Under the pieces are notes generated by a model. It searched no databases. It was given only the letters and a program-made list of their open reading frames with translations, and was not told the origin of the DNA. DNA of 64,000 nucleotides, taken from positions 13,303,621 through 13,367,620 of the forward strand of contig QCXZ01000003.1 of assembly GCA_025024175.1 (NCBI GenBank). Reading direction: 5' to 3'. Of this stretch, positions 46,121 through 54,274 are shown in pieces. Position 1 is the first letter of the stretch. The number at the start of each line of letters is the position of its first letter. The position numbers and the translations under genes are program-made. This DNA is from Rhyzopertha dominica (taxonomy: Eukaryota; Arthropoda; Insecta; Coleoptera; Bostrichidae).

Positions 46121-46315
46121 ATACCACACGAGCTTCAAAATTATCTGGCATTTCCCTCAAGGTTCCCTGCAAACAAATAAAGTCGTCAAGTTTTTCAGGA
46201 AAAATCACTCGCGCTTCGCGCTCGTGATTTTTTAACCTGAAAAACTTGACTCCTTCATTTGTTTGCAACGAACCTATCGGGAAATACCCGATAATTTTGA
46301 AGCTCTTGTGGTATT
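46121..46315. repeat. 195-bp foldback element inserted in the Crypton fragment
   Basis: The sequence folds on itself over nearly its whole length: ATACCACACGAGCTTCAAAA at the left pairs with the right end, the ~90-bp arms match with few differences, and the centre is the short palindrome-like TCGCGCTTCGCGCT. The loop is essentially nil. It has no coding capacity. It sits directly after the last conserved Crypton codons. Confidence 0.85.
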
Positions 46316-46329
46316 ATAAGTGAATATAG

Positions 46330-48948
46330 TAGACTATAGCGAAGAGCTACCAAGTGAACTTACAAAGCAGAAATTGTTGATGGTAACGATCATAAAATCG
46401 ATAGATACGTAGACAAACTTATGGTGTCGCTAGTACAAACAAGAACGAAAATGTTTATTCACTTTTTGTTGCAGTAAGTATGATCGTTTGTGATATACGG
46501 GGCATCTGTAAAACAGGATTGAAACTAATTACAAGGATACACATGATGTTTTTTTAATTGTGATTAAATAAATTTTTATTTTGACGCACTGCTTTATTCA
46601 CTGTATTCTTCATTTTTTCCTCATGGATCATTAAGAATCGCACAAGCCTATAATATTATTATTCATTATTGATGATGGAAATTATGTTGAAAGTGTTTGA
46701 CAGTAAAGCGATTGGTGCACTGAATGACCCTAGTGTTAAATAACCTTAGTTAAGTGGTGGGCTCCAATTGTTGCTCAGTCAGGAGCAGAAAAAGTCTCAA
46801 AAATGCCAGATGATCATGCTTGGCTTGCAAAATGTTGTTTTCTACTACTAGCTTAGAAGTACAGTGTCACGCTGAGCGTGTAGGTCCTTACGCAAAAAGA
46901 AATTATTGCCTTTAATTTAAACCATTGTGCAATGTGAAAAAGTTCGCTCTTCACACTTGTTTATAATAAACTTTCATGACTTAAAATTGCCTTACTAAAC
47001 ATTTTATATTAATGTAGTGCTCGGTTTACTATTTTTACATTGTGTTCGGTCGTGCTTGACATAGTAACCGAACAGTTATTTATATCGTTGTGATGTGTGA
47101 CAAATATACCTAAGCAGTGAAAGTTACCACCTTGGAATCTTTTTCAGCTCGAAATAAATATGCCAGAAATCTGTCAGGTTGATATGTTGCATTGCGATCT
47201 ATAAATAAAGACATATGTTGTTTGTCAAATGCTTAATATTATTATAACTACGTGTACTTGATGATTTTTTGAACTATATTGGAATTGAGAGTAACATTTC
47301 TGAAACATTGTTTTTTCAGTACCAGTCATTAAGTTACCAAATAATTGTTTCTGTTCTTTTGGTTTGTAGTTTGCCAGCTTGCTATAATATTGATTTTGTT
47401 TCAGCCGGACAAGCTAAATGTACATAAAAACGACTCGGAAAGTTGGGATTACACCGTAGCATTGAGTGAGTACAGTTATGTGTATCTGCAATAGAAACGA
47501 GGATGAAAAGTAATTTTCAATTTGAACGATGTATTCCATCTGTTTATTAACGTGCTTCTTTTCATTCTCGTAGCCATTTGTATAATTTAATCGATGGATA
47601 TTTGTGCATTTTGCTCAATGTAGTACACAATACACAAGACGAAAAACAGACTGCACACAAGGTTGTTCCACTACACTGTTTCCGCAACATAATATAACGA
47701 CTATTACTGACCTACGCTTTCAGTAATAAATCCTTCATTAATTAGATCAAGATTATACCAATTACGTAGTCATTTTGCTTTAACGTGAGGAAGGTTTTGT
47801 ATCTGGCGCTATAATTAGTATAATTTTAAGCTAGAAAGATAGCATCGTAGAAAATGCGGTCGTTATTTTTTTATATCGGGTATACGTAATAGTGAAAACT
47901 CGGATGAAATCTTGCTTGTATACATTTTTACTGCATTCAGCAGCTATAGCTAATTACGCTTGAATCGGTATACCTTTGCCTCATTCTTCTCAAGTGTAAA
48001 CATAAATGTAAGGAAATATAAAATTATTTTAAGGATCGGAAGAAAATTGTACAGTTAGCACATAAGTTAAAGGTTAGTCACTTGAGCTATATAGCAATAT
48101 TCATTTATGTTCGGAGATCTCTGTTAGCCTCCTTTTCCGTTCTGTCTTATGTATAACATGTATAATTATTAAAACGGACTTTACTGTTAGCACAGTACTC
48201 AAGTAAAACCTAGTGTATGTCGAACCTATATACACTGATTACAGATTTTTTTTATAGCAAGCTTGTTCTAAAGCTAATTCGATGAAAATAACGTCTTAAT
48301 GTCTAGCCCTTCATATGTTTTCGTATTTGATGATATACAAATAATCAAAATCTTTGTGAACTTTTAGATAAAAAAAATCATTTATACCACTTCTGTCTGT
48401 ATCGCTTCTTTTACAATGTCCAAGTCTTATTTGCATATTCGGGTTTTATTAAAGGTACATTTAAAACATTCCTTCATCTTGATATAAGAGACGCTGAGGC
48501 TTTTTAATGTAACGATTTTTCTTGTATCTGCTACACAAATATTTTGTGTAACCTAGTTGCAATCCAAACAATATTATCGTAGGACTTCTTCATCGTGTCA
48601 CAGGTTACTGAACATGTATCATTTCAAAGCACCAAAGTATCTTTGTAAGAAAAATGTCTTATACACTCATTATGCCGTTTATGTAGTTATGTAATTTTGT
48701 CTTCTGATGCAATAAATTTCAACATTTCAGTGGCTATCCGAAAGTTCTATCTGATTAGGATAAATTGATACCATGACTAAATTTGCGCAGATAAGTTGTC
48801 ATTATGTGGAATAGGTCTCATTGTTAGTGGCAAACCTGGATACTTTACAACATGTTTTGATTTATTTGCTATGGCTTTATATATTAGTTAAAGGTAATAT
48901 CAGCTGTCTGAAATATGGTTTCTTTGTTTAAAAAGAGTAACACACAAT
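46330..48948. other. Gene-free stretch
   Basis: 2.6 kb of AT-rich DNA. I see no ORF, TIR pair, RNA gene or repeat that I can defend. Confidence 0.45.
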
Positions 48949-48952
48949 ATAC

Positions 48953-49187
48953 TGTTAGAAATATTAAGAAAAAAATAAACTACACTTCGAAACAAAAAGT
49001 ATATTCCGTACAAATATTAATTAAATCGATATGGTACACGATTGAGTGTTAAAAATCGAATGCCGCTCTCCTGATTGCCAGCGTCCCAGCTTCCAGCCAC
49101 GGCTCCGGATGACGTAATCGTAATTGCCTTAACCCAAACAAGCATCAGAACTGCCGTCGTAGCATTCCAGGATTGTTTAGTTTAACA
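48953..49187 (-). repeat. 3' LTR of the Gypsy element
   Basis: 235 bp with TG...CA termini (minus-strand start TGTTAAACTAAAC, end TTCTAACA). It matches the other LTR except one A/G difference (at about 49156 versus 53193) and N positions in the partner. Confidence 0.95.
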
Positions 49188-49775
49188 CGGCCGTTCCTGA
49201 CATCTTGGAGCGTCCCTGCTCAAGTCGAGTGGTGGCTCCACACATCGGCCTTGGACTGACCATTTAAATTTCGGCAATAACCTCCTGTCATCCGAAGGAA
49301 CCAGCCATGTAGCTGAAACTCATAACAAGGCATGAGAATCGGTCGACTAGCAACGCTAAATGTTGTTTTCATGATTTTCAGACACATTAATAAAATTAAT
49401 AATGTAATAACTACGTTTTCAGTCGCTCCGGATCTCGAATTCACCTAACCTAAAATTAAGGATAAACTTGGCCAAGTTTAAAATTAATGGGGTACGNATA
49501 AANTAACAAAATGGAATATAAAATAAAATGCTTATAACCAACGAGATAACTTAAGTCTAGTGCCACCCATGTACAAGACCAGTGACCAGGTGTGTACTTG
49601 CATGACCTCCTCCTACCTAACAGATATCTAATGGATGACCACTGTATTCTGAGATCATTCGACACTAATGGTCTCAGAACTTCCCCGTGTTACCGCCATC
49701 CCCTTACCTATCAGGAGGTCATAGGTATGCACCTCAAGTACACCCCTCCATGGTGCCCTACCTCGGACACCATGC
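49188..49775 (-). other. 3' internal region with two small ORFs
   Basis: Between the integrase stop and the 3' LTR are two short minus-strand frames, 49665-49456 (69 codons) and 49444-49220 (74 codons). The second has a hydrophobic stretch (VVITLLILLMCLKIM). No envelope-like features (signal, furin site, glycosylation series) are seen, so this is probably untranslated or a decayed third ORF. I see no clear polypurine tract next to the LTR. Confidence 0.5.
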
Positions 49776-50834
49776 CTACGATATTCGGATCCATGGGCGT
49801 ACGTTCTCCACCCCGACGATCCCAGAATATCGTAGCCTCTTACGACTGCTCCCTGGGATGTCCGAAACCTCGTACCGGTCTCGTCCCAGTACCTTGGTCA
49901 CTCTAAAGGGTCCTCGCCACTTCGGCAGGAGTTTACGACTACTACCCGTCGCTGGCGCACTGGTAATCCGGATCAATACCAGATCACCCTCTGCATTTTG
50001 ATGAGGACTGCTCCGCTTTAGATCAAACCTCCGCTTCGATTCTGCCTGATGCTTTTCTGATAGATGTATCATTTCTTCTCGTATTTTAGTAACGTCCATC
50101 ATTTCTCCACCTTCTGGAGCTAATTTGCCCTGAAACACAACTCTATATCCCATTAGCGCCTCACTAGGCGTAACACCAATCGCCTTGTTGAGGGTACCGT
50201 TCAACCCAACTTGGATATTAGATATGTTATCGTCCCAATGTTTGTCCTGTTTATCAGCCCCCATTGTTGACAAAGAATCTAAAATAATTTTATTGTACCT
50301 TTCTACTTGGCCATTTCCGCGCGGCATTGCAACTGCGTTTAAATGATGGACAATGCCACTTTGTTTACAAAATTCCGCAAATTCTGCGCTAGTAAAGGAA
50401 GTGCCCCGGTCGCTTATAATTCTATGCGGAACACCAAAATTTTTAATCACATCTTTGAGGGACTTAATAGTGGCTTTAGATGTCGTATTTTTAACGGGGT
50501 AAATCATCACAAATTTAGTAAAAGCATCAACTATAACTAAAACGTAAGTGTTTCCTGAAACACTTTTAATAAACGGACCCAAGTGGTCTATGTGAATTGT
50601 GTGAAAAGGTTTGGGGATCTTTTTAATTGGATGTAAATATCCTGGCGCTTTCCCTAATGGCGATTTAAAATACAAACAATTAAGGCAATTATTGACATAT
50701 TTCTTTACAAAATGCCTCATGTGTTCAAACCAATACTGACTTGCTATCAACTCATACGTCTTTTCGAATGCGAAATGTCCTGCATCATCATGTGCCATTC
50801 GTAACACCTGAAATCTCGTATATTTCGGAACCAC
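49776..50834 (-). CDS. pol: Integrase (Gypsy pol, C-terminal part)
   Basis: The 352 residues hold a complete integrase. A zinc-binding HHCC domain: H15, H20, C50, C53. A catalytic core with D83 (HIDHLG), D142 (SDRGTSF) and E178 (GQVERY), i.e. D-x58-D and D-x35-E. A C-terminal domain with the WRGPFRVTKVLGRDRYEV module (GPF/Y type) follows. No stop or frameshift is visible in this span. The frame is open upstream to about 50995, where it meets the deletion, so the ATG at 50834 is just the first Met; the natural product would be part of a polyprotein. Integrase inserts the cDNA in the host genome. Confidence 0.9.
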   Translation of the reverse strand: MVPKYTRFQVLRMAHDDAGHFAFEKTYELIASQYWFEHMRHFVKKYVNNCLNCLYFKSPLGKAPGYLHPIKKIPKPFHTIHIDHLGPFIKSVSGNTYVLVIVDAFTKFVMIYPVKNTTSKATIKSLKDVIKNFGVPHRIISDRGTSFTSAEFAEFCKQSGIVHHLNAVAMPRGNGQVERYNKIILDSLSTMGADKQDKHWDDNISNIQVGLNGTLNKAIGVTPSEALMGYRVVFQGKLAPEGGEMMDVTKIREEMIHLSEKHQAESKRRFDLKRSSPHQNAEGDLVLIRITSAPATGSSRKLLPKWRGPFRVTKVLGRDRYEVSDIPGSSRKRLRYSGIVGVENVRPWIRIS

Positions 50835-50967
50835 CCATCTTAACCCGTATTTTGTTATCTTATATACCTTGCCACCTTTTAAAGCAAAACTGTTAAAAAT
50901 GTGTTTATTTATATTGAAGTCTCCTGTCTCTAAGATATTTTTAATATTTTGAATTTTTGCATCCTGT

Positions 50968-51510
50968 TTATGTATAATTTGGAATTGATTCTGACGCTAG
51001 TGGTATGTGATAATAACCAGAGAACAAATCAAGACTAGTAAAGTAACGATAACCTGACAATCGTCGCAATTGGTCTTCAATCAGTGGCAAGGGATATTTA
51101 TCTGGTACAGTAATTTTATTTAACCCTCTGTAATCCACACAGAGTCTTTTCTCGCCATTTTTCTTGGTTACTAAGAGCTCAGGACTTGCATAAGGACCGT
51201 GGTATTCCTGAATTATATCATTTTCCAACAAGTCAGTTATGATTTCCCTTATTTGTTCACGTTCGTGATCTGAAAATTGTCGGGGACGACAAGTTACTGG
51301 TTTTTCGGAATTAAGAGAAATTACCATCTCAGTTAATTTAGTACAACCAATGTTACTTAAGTTTGTCGCTACACAATCGGCATATTCATTTAAAATACCC
51401 TTTAAAGATTTTTGTGCTCCCGCATCACCTACGCCTATGTTTATTGTAACGCTCTCGAGTAAGCTACTGTTATAATTCCGTGTGATGTGAAATCTTCTGT
51501 AAAAGTTAGT
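50968..51510 (-). pseudogene. pol: Reverse transcriptase, truncated by deletion (Gypsy pol, N-terminal part)
   Basis: The frame is open from a stop at 51511-51513 and overlaps the gag frame by about 70 nt in the -1 phase. It contains the RT finger and first palm motifs: PYASPELLVTKKNGEKRLCV, DYRGLNKITVPDKYPLPLI and FTSLDLFSGYYHIPL (motif A, catalytic D). It ends after SESIPNYT at a stop created by the deletion junction near 50975-50990. Motifs B to E, including Y-x-DD, and all of RNase H are missing; only about 130 bp separate this end from the integrase ATG. A normal Gypsy pol would have roughly 1.5 kb more here. Confidence 0.85.
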
Positions 51511-52922
51511 TCAGATCCGGTTCTTATATAACTAATGTCGTAAAGCTCGGTAAAATTTTGTNCTATTACGGGCACATTTAGTACGCATTTTTCAATAACA
51601 TAGAACTCAATTGTTCGCTTGATATTATCGAGGGTTATTTCAACGCTGACTAATTGCTTTGGTTTTATGGCGTTGCCGGCTAATGTAAATAAACGTACGT
51701 TACCGGCGCAGGGTTTTGTTTGTAACTGTAACTGATTTATTGCGTCTTGAGTTATAAGCGAGCATTCGCTGCCGAAGTCAATGTATGATTTTATTTCCTG
51801 GCCGTTGATTTTTATGGTTTTGTAAAATTTGTCATTGGGATTTTTAGCAATATAATTTACATGATATTCTATTGCTGGTAATTTACTTCGATGCTGAGTT
51901 GTGGTTTGCGGGCAATTTTTCTTTATATGACCCCATTTATTACAATGATAGCATCGCAGCGTATTTTTTTTAGCACCTGACGTTCCCTGACTACCGCCAG
52001 CAGACACCTTCCCTGTTTCCATACCTGACACACCGGGACTGGCCAGCGGTACACGCCTCTGTCTTTCATCTAATGTTTTAAAATGCCGGGCTAAATCACT
52101 AGGTTCCGTAATACCTGCAGTTTCTACTGAAAATTTTATTTGTTCATTAGATATGCCGCCTAAAATTAAATTAACCTGATCTTCGCCTGAAAGTGGTAAT
52201 TTTAGTTTTTGAATCAAGGATAGTTTTTCAAAAGTATAAGCGTATAAACTCTGATTAGGNTGTGCGACACATTGCATCATTTTGGTTAAATCAGCATGCA
52301 AATCTCTCTTTGCGCGGAACTGTTCAGTTAATAATTTTTTCCACTCCGGCCACGTAAAAATTCGTGTTGGAAGTGCCCTATACCAAACTTCGGCGGGACC
52401 ACGTAACTTACTTAGTGCCAAATGACAAATTGTCCTATCATTCCACCCGTAAATATATGCGAATTCGTCTACTGCAGCCAACCACTCAGTAATGTTATGC
52501 GTAAACGGGTTGTATTCGTCAATAATTGATGTGGAAGCGGTACTCACCACCTGACGCTCTGCCTGGCTTACCCCTAAGTTTTGTACGAGTCGACCTATGC
52601 CCTGGGAGATCGCTTCCCCCAGCTGCGACACGGACTCCGTAGCTTCGCTACGCTGCTGGTCGGTGGTATTGTCACCAGCGCTTGACACTCGCCGCTCAAG
52701 CTCCCCGCCCAGCTCCGGTGTTCCCGAAGCCCTTCTCCGGGACCTGGTGCTCTTCCGTTCCTGTCGGCGACCTGACCTTCGTCGCTCCCGTCGGGCATGA
52801 CGTCGCTTACGACTACTACGTTCTGTCCTCGACGGCCCCACACGATCACCTATTCCATCCTCAGAAGGTGATCTCGTCCTGCGGGAACTTCGACGAACTG
52901 GTGACCTTGACTTTCGAGGCAT
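51441..52922 (-). CDS. gag: Gag-protease polyprotein (Gypsy gag)
   Basis: 493 codons without a stop. Residues 1-75 are Arg/Ser-rich. A capsid-like region runs about 130-290 (YNPFTHNITEWLAAVDEFA, then LSKLRGPAEVWYRALP). One CCHC zinc knuckle, CYHCNKWGHIKKNC, lies at about residue 322, and a retropepsin-like region at about 370-470 has YIDFGSECSLI. The start ATG is 55 bp downstream of the primer-binding site, so it is a sensible start. Retropepsins normally show D-(S/T)-G; here it is D-F-G, which could be a family trait or a lesion. One unresolved base lies at 52260. Gag forms the particle that packages the element RNA; the protease matures it. Confidence 0.9.
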   Translation of the reverse strand: MPRKSRSPVRRSSRRTRSPSEDGIGDRVGPSRTERSSRKRRHARRERRRSGRRQERKSTRSRRRASGTPELGGELERRVSSAGDNTTDQQRSEATESVSQLGEAISQGIGRLVQNLGVSQAERQVVSTASTSIIDEYNPFTHNITEWLAAVDEFAYIYGWNDRTICHLALSKLRGPAEVWYRALPTRIFTWPEWKKLLTEQFRAKRDLHADLTKMMQCVAXPNQSLYAYTFEKLSLIQKLKLPLSGEDQVNLILGGISNEQIKFSVETAGITEPSDLARHFKTLDERQRRVPLASPGVSGMETGKVSAGGSQGTSGAKKNTLRCYHCNKWGHIKKNCPQTTTQHRSKLPAIEYHVNYIAKNPNDKFYKTIKINGQEIKSYIDFGSECSLITQDAINQLQLQTKPCAGNVRLFTLAGNAIKPKQLVSVEITLDNIKRTIEFYVIEKCVLNVPVIXQNFTELYDISYIRTGSELTFTEDFTSHGIITVAYSRALQ

Positions 52923-52977
52923 AATAATTTCACCGTTTCACCAGAACCACGAAAAACACTGTGAACGCGTATCTTTT

Positions 52978-52990
52978 ATCCCACTTCTGA
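52978..52990 (-). other. Primer-binding site, tRNA-Leu type
   Basis: Directly after the 5' LTR, the minus strand reads TCAGAAGTGGGAT, complementary to the 3' part of insect tRNA-Leu as I remember it. The usual leading TGG is missing because the LTR ends with TAACA, so the match starts a few bases inside. The primer identity is an inference. Confidence 0.5.
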
Positions 52991-53225
52991 TGTTAGAAAT
53001 ATTAAGAAAAAAATAAACTACACTTCGAAACAAAAAGTATATTCCGTACAAATATTAATTAAATCGATATGGTANACGANTGAGTGTTAAAANTCGAATG
53101 CCGCTCTCCTGATTGCCAGCGTCCCAGCTTCCAGCCACNGCTCCGGATGACGTAATCGTAATTGCCTTAACCCAAACAAGCATCAGAACTGCCATCGTAG
53201 CATTCCAGGATTGTTTAGTTTAACA
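52991..53225 (-). repeat. 5' LTR of the Gypsy element
   Basis: 235 bp, termini as in the 3' LTR; four N positions around 53075-53140. It is followed at the right by the target duplication ATAC. Confidence 0.95.
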
Positions 53226-53229
53226 ATAC

Positions 53230-53983
53230 AATAGATATGACGATATCAGGAACCCAAAATATATTTTAGTGTCGCGCACGAATGTTAAAATATTTCTTAC
53301 TACAAGTGTTTATTAAAGGCAGCTAAATGTTTGCATTGTATTGTGGAAGATCTTTCCATGCCATCTGAGGAAATTCTGTTATGCCTAATTGCAGATAAAA
53401 CTGAACATCCAGCGGACCTGACAACTTCGAAGTGTAAGTTGCGATTGCCACTTATAAGTTCTCCCTGTAATATCATACTGGTTAGCCATCGTTAACTTCC
53501 TAGAGGATGCTTTCTAAATAACCCCAAAGTCGCAGTTTATAAAAATCATAGAACTAGCTCTTAGTAATTTAATATGTTCATACAACTGTATAATTTAATA
53601 AGTTTTCGACTTACCTTAAGTATAATTTAACTTTCTCTTGAGACACAATAGATTGCTTCGTTCAAGAATAAAAGCACAATGTTTCTAACAAATTTAACAA
53701 ATTAACCAGCAGAATAATAATCAAATAGAATCAAGAAACCAAACACTTATACCATGTTTTACATTAACAATTTAGACCTACATCAAGTTACACTTGACTA
53801 AGCTGGTAGAAACTACGTATCAGCCTTACCAGAGTTGCACTGACTAGTTAACTTTTTAGCACTTAAAACAGCTACATTTCAACACAACTTCAAATACCTT
53901 CGAGCGCTTATCCAAAGTTTACATTATTAATTTAATTTATTAAGGAGTGCAGCTCTCTGCTGTTAAACGTAATATGTGTGTAT
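53230..53983. other. Gene-free stretch
   Basis: Nothing assignable between the LTR element and the hammerhead palindromes. Confidence 0.4.
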
Positions 53984-54073
53984 CATGTTGTTTGCATTAG
54001 TACAATCCGTGGACATATATTTTGGCTTATTAAGCCTCCTCAGCACGGCAATAGTCCCAATGCAAACAACATG
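53984..54073 (-). ncRNA. Hammerhead-ribozyme palindrome, copy 1 (minus)
   Basis: A 90-bp unit with inverted ends CATGTTGTTTGCATT and AATGCAAACAACATG. On the minus strand: stem I CCGTG paired with CACGG, core CTGAGGA (54043-54037), perfect stem II GGCTT/AAGCC with a 3-base loop (54036-54024), then CAAAATATATG, then GTC as cleavage triplet. The only core defect is G12 to A (AAAA instead of GAAA). The palindromic ends extend stem I to about 28 bp. The fold is a type I hammerhead with a very short stem III. Confidence 0.65.
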
Positions 54074-54180
54074 GCTCAGAAAACTGCCGCCTCTGGCAGT
54101 GATTTAAACGACAGTATGAGTTTCCGCTAGAGGAAAGTGGATGCTACCTTAGGGTGCATAAGGGTAAACTGTAACTGTGC
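54074..54180. other. Spacer between the two hammerhead palindromes
   Basis: 107 bp; its first 45 bp resemble the sequence to the right of copy 2 (CAGAAAAC followed by a GC-rich block). So the repeated unit is larger than the palindrome. Confidence 0.4.
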
Positions 54181-54270
54181 CATGTTGTCTGTATTGGGAC
54201 TATAGCCGTGCTGAGGAGGTTTAATACGCCGAAACATGTATCCACTGATTGTTCTGATGCAGACAACATG
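54181..54270 (+). ncRNA. Hammerhead-ribozyme palindrome, copy 2 (plus)
   Basis: A 90-bp unit with ends CATGTTGTCTGTATT and an inverted ATGCAGACAACATG. Plus strand: stem I CCGTG (54206-54210) paired with CACTG (54243-54247, one G-U pair), core CTGAGGA (54211-54217), stem II GG...CC, intact GAAA (54231-54234), stem III ACATGT, and TATC before stem I. All catalytic core bases of the hammerhead consensus are present. Predicted cleavage is after C54242. It shares the family with copy 1, in opposite orientation. Confidence 0.7.
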
Positions 54271-54274
54271 GCAG

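Larger units (their letters stand above)
48953..53225 (-). mobile_element. Gypsy-type LTR retrotransposon, recent, internally deleted
   Basis: Identical-length 235-bp LTRs bound a 3.8-kb internal region read on the minus strand. TSD ATAC flanks it (48949-48952 and 53226-53229). Order from the right: 5' LTR, tRNA-Leu-like primer site, gag-protease, first half of RT, integrase, ~590 bp of 3' sequence, 3' LTR. Gag-PR-RT-(RNase H)-IN order and D,D35E integrase with a GPF module place it in Gypsy/Metaviridae-like elements. The LTRs differ at one clear base (plus N positions), so insertion is recent. It is defective because the RT catalytic motif and RNase H are gone; mobilisation would need a helper. 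Confidence 0.95.

Noticed and set aside
49220..49665. Envelope gene downstream of integrase
   Set aside because: Only two short frames; one hydrophobic stretch and no glycoprotein features.
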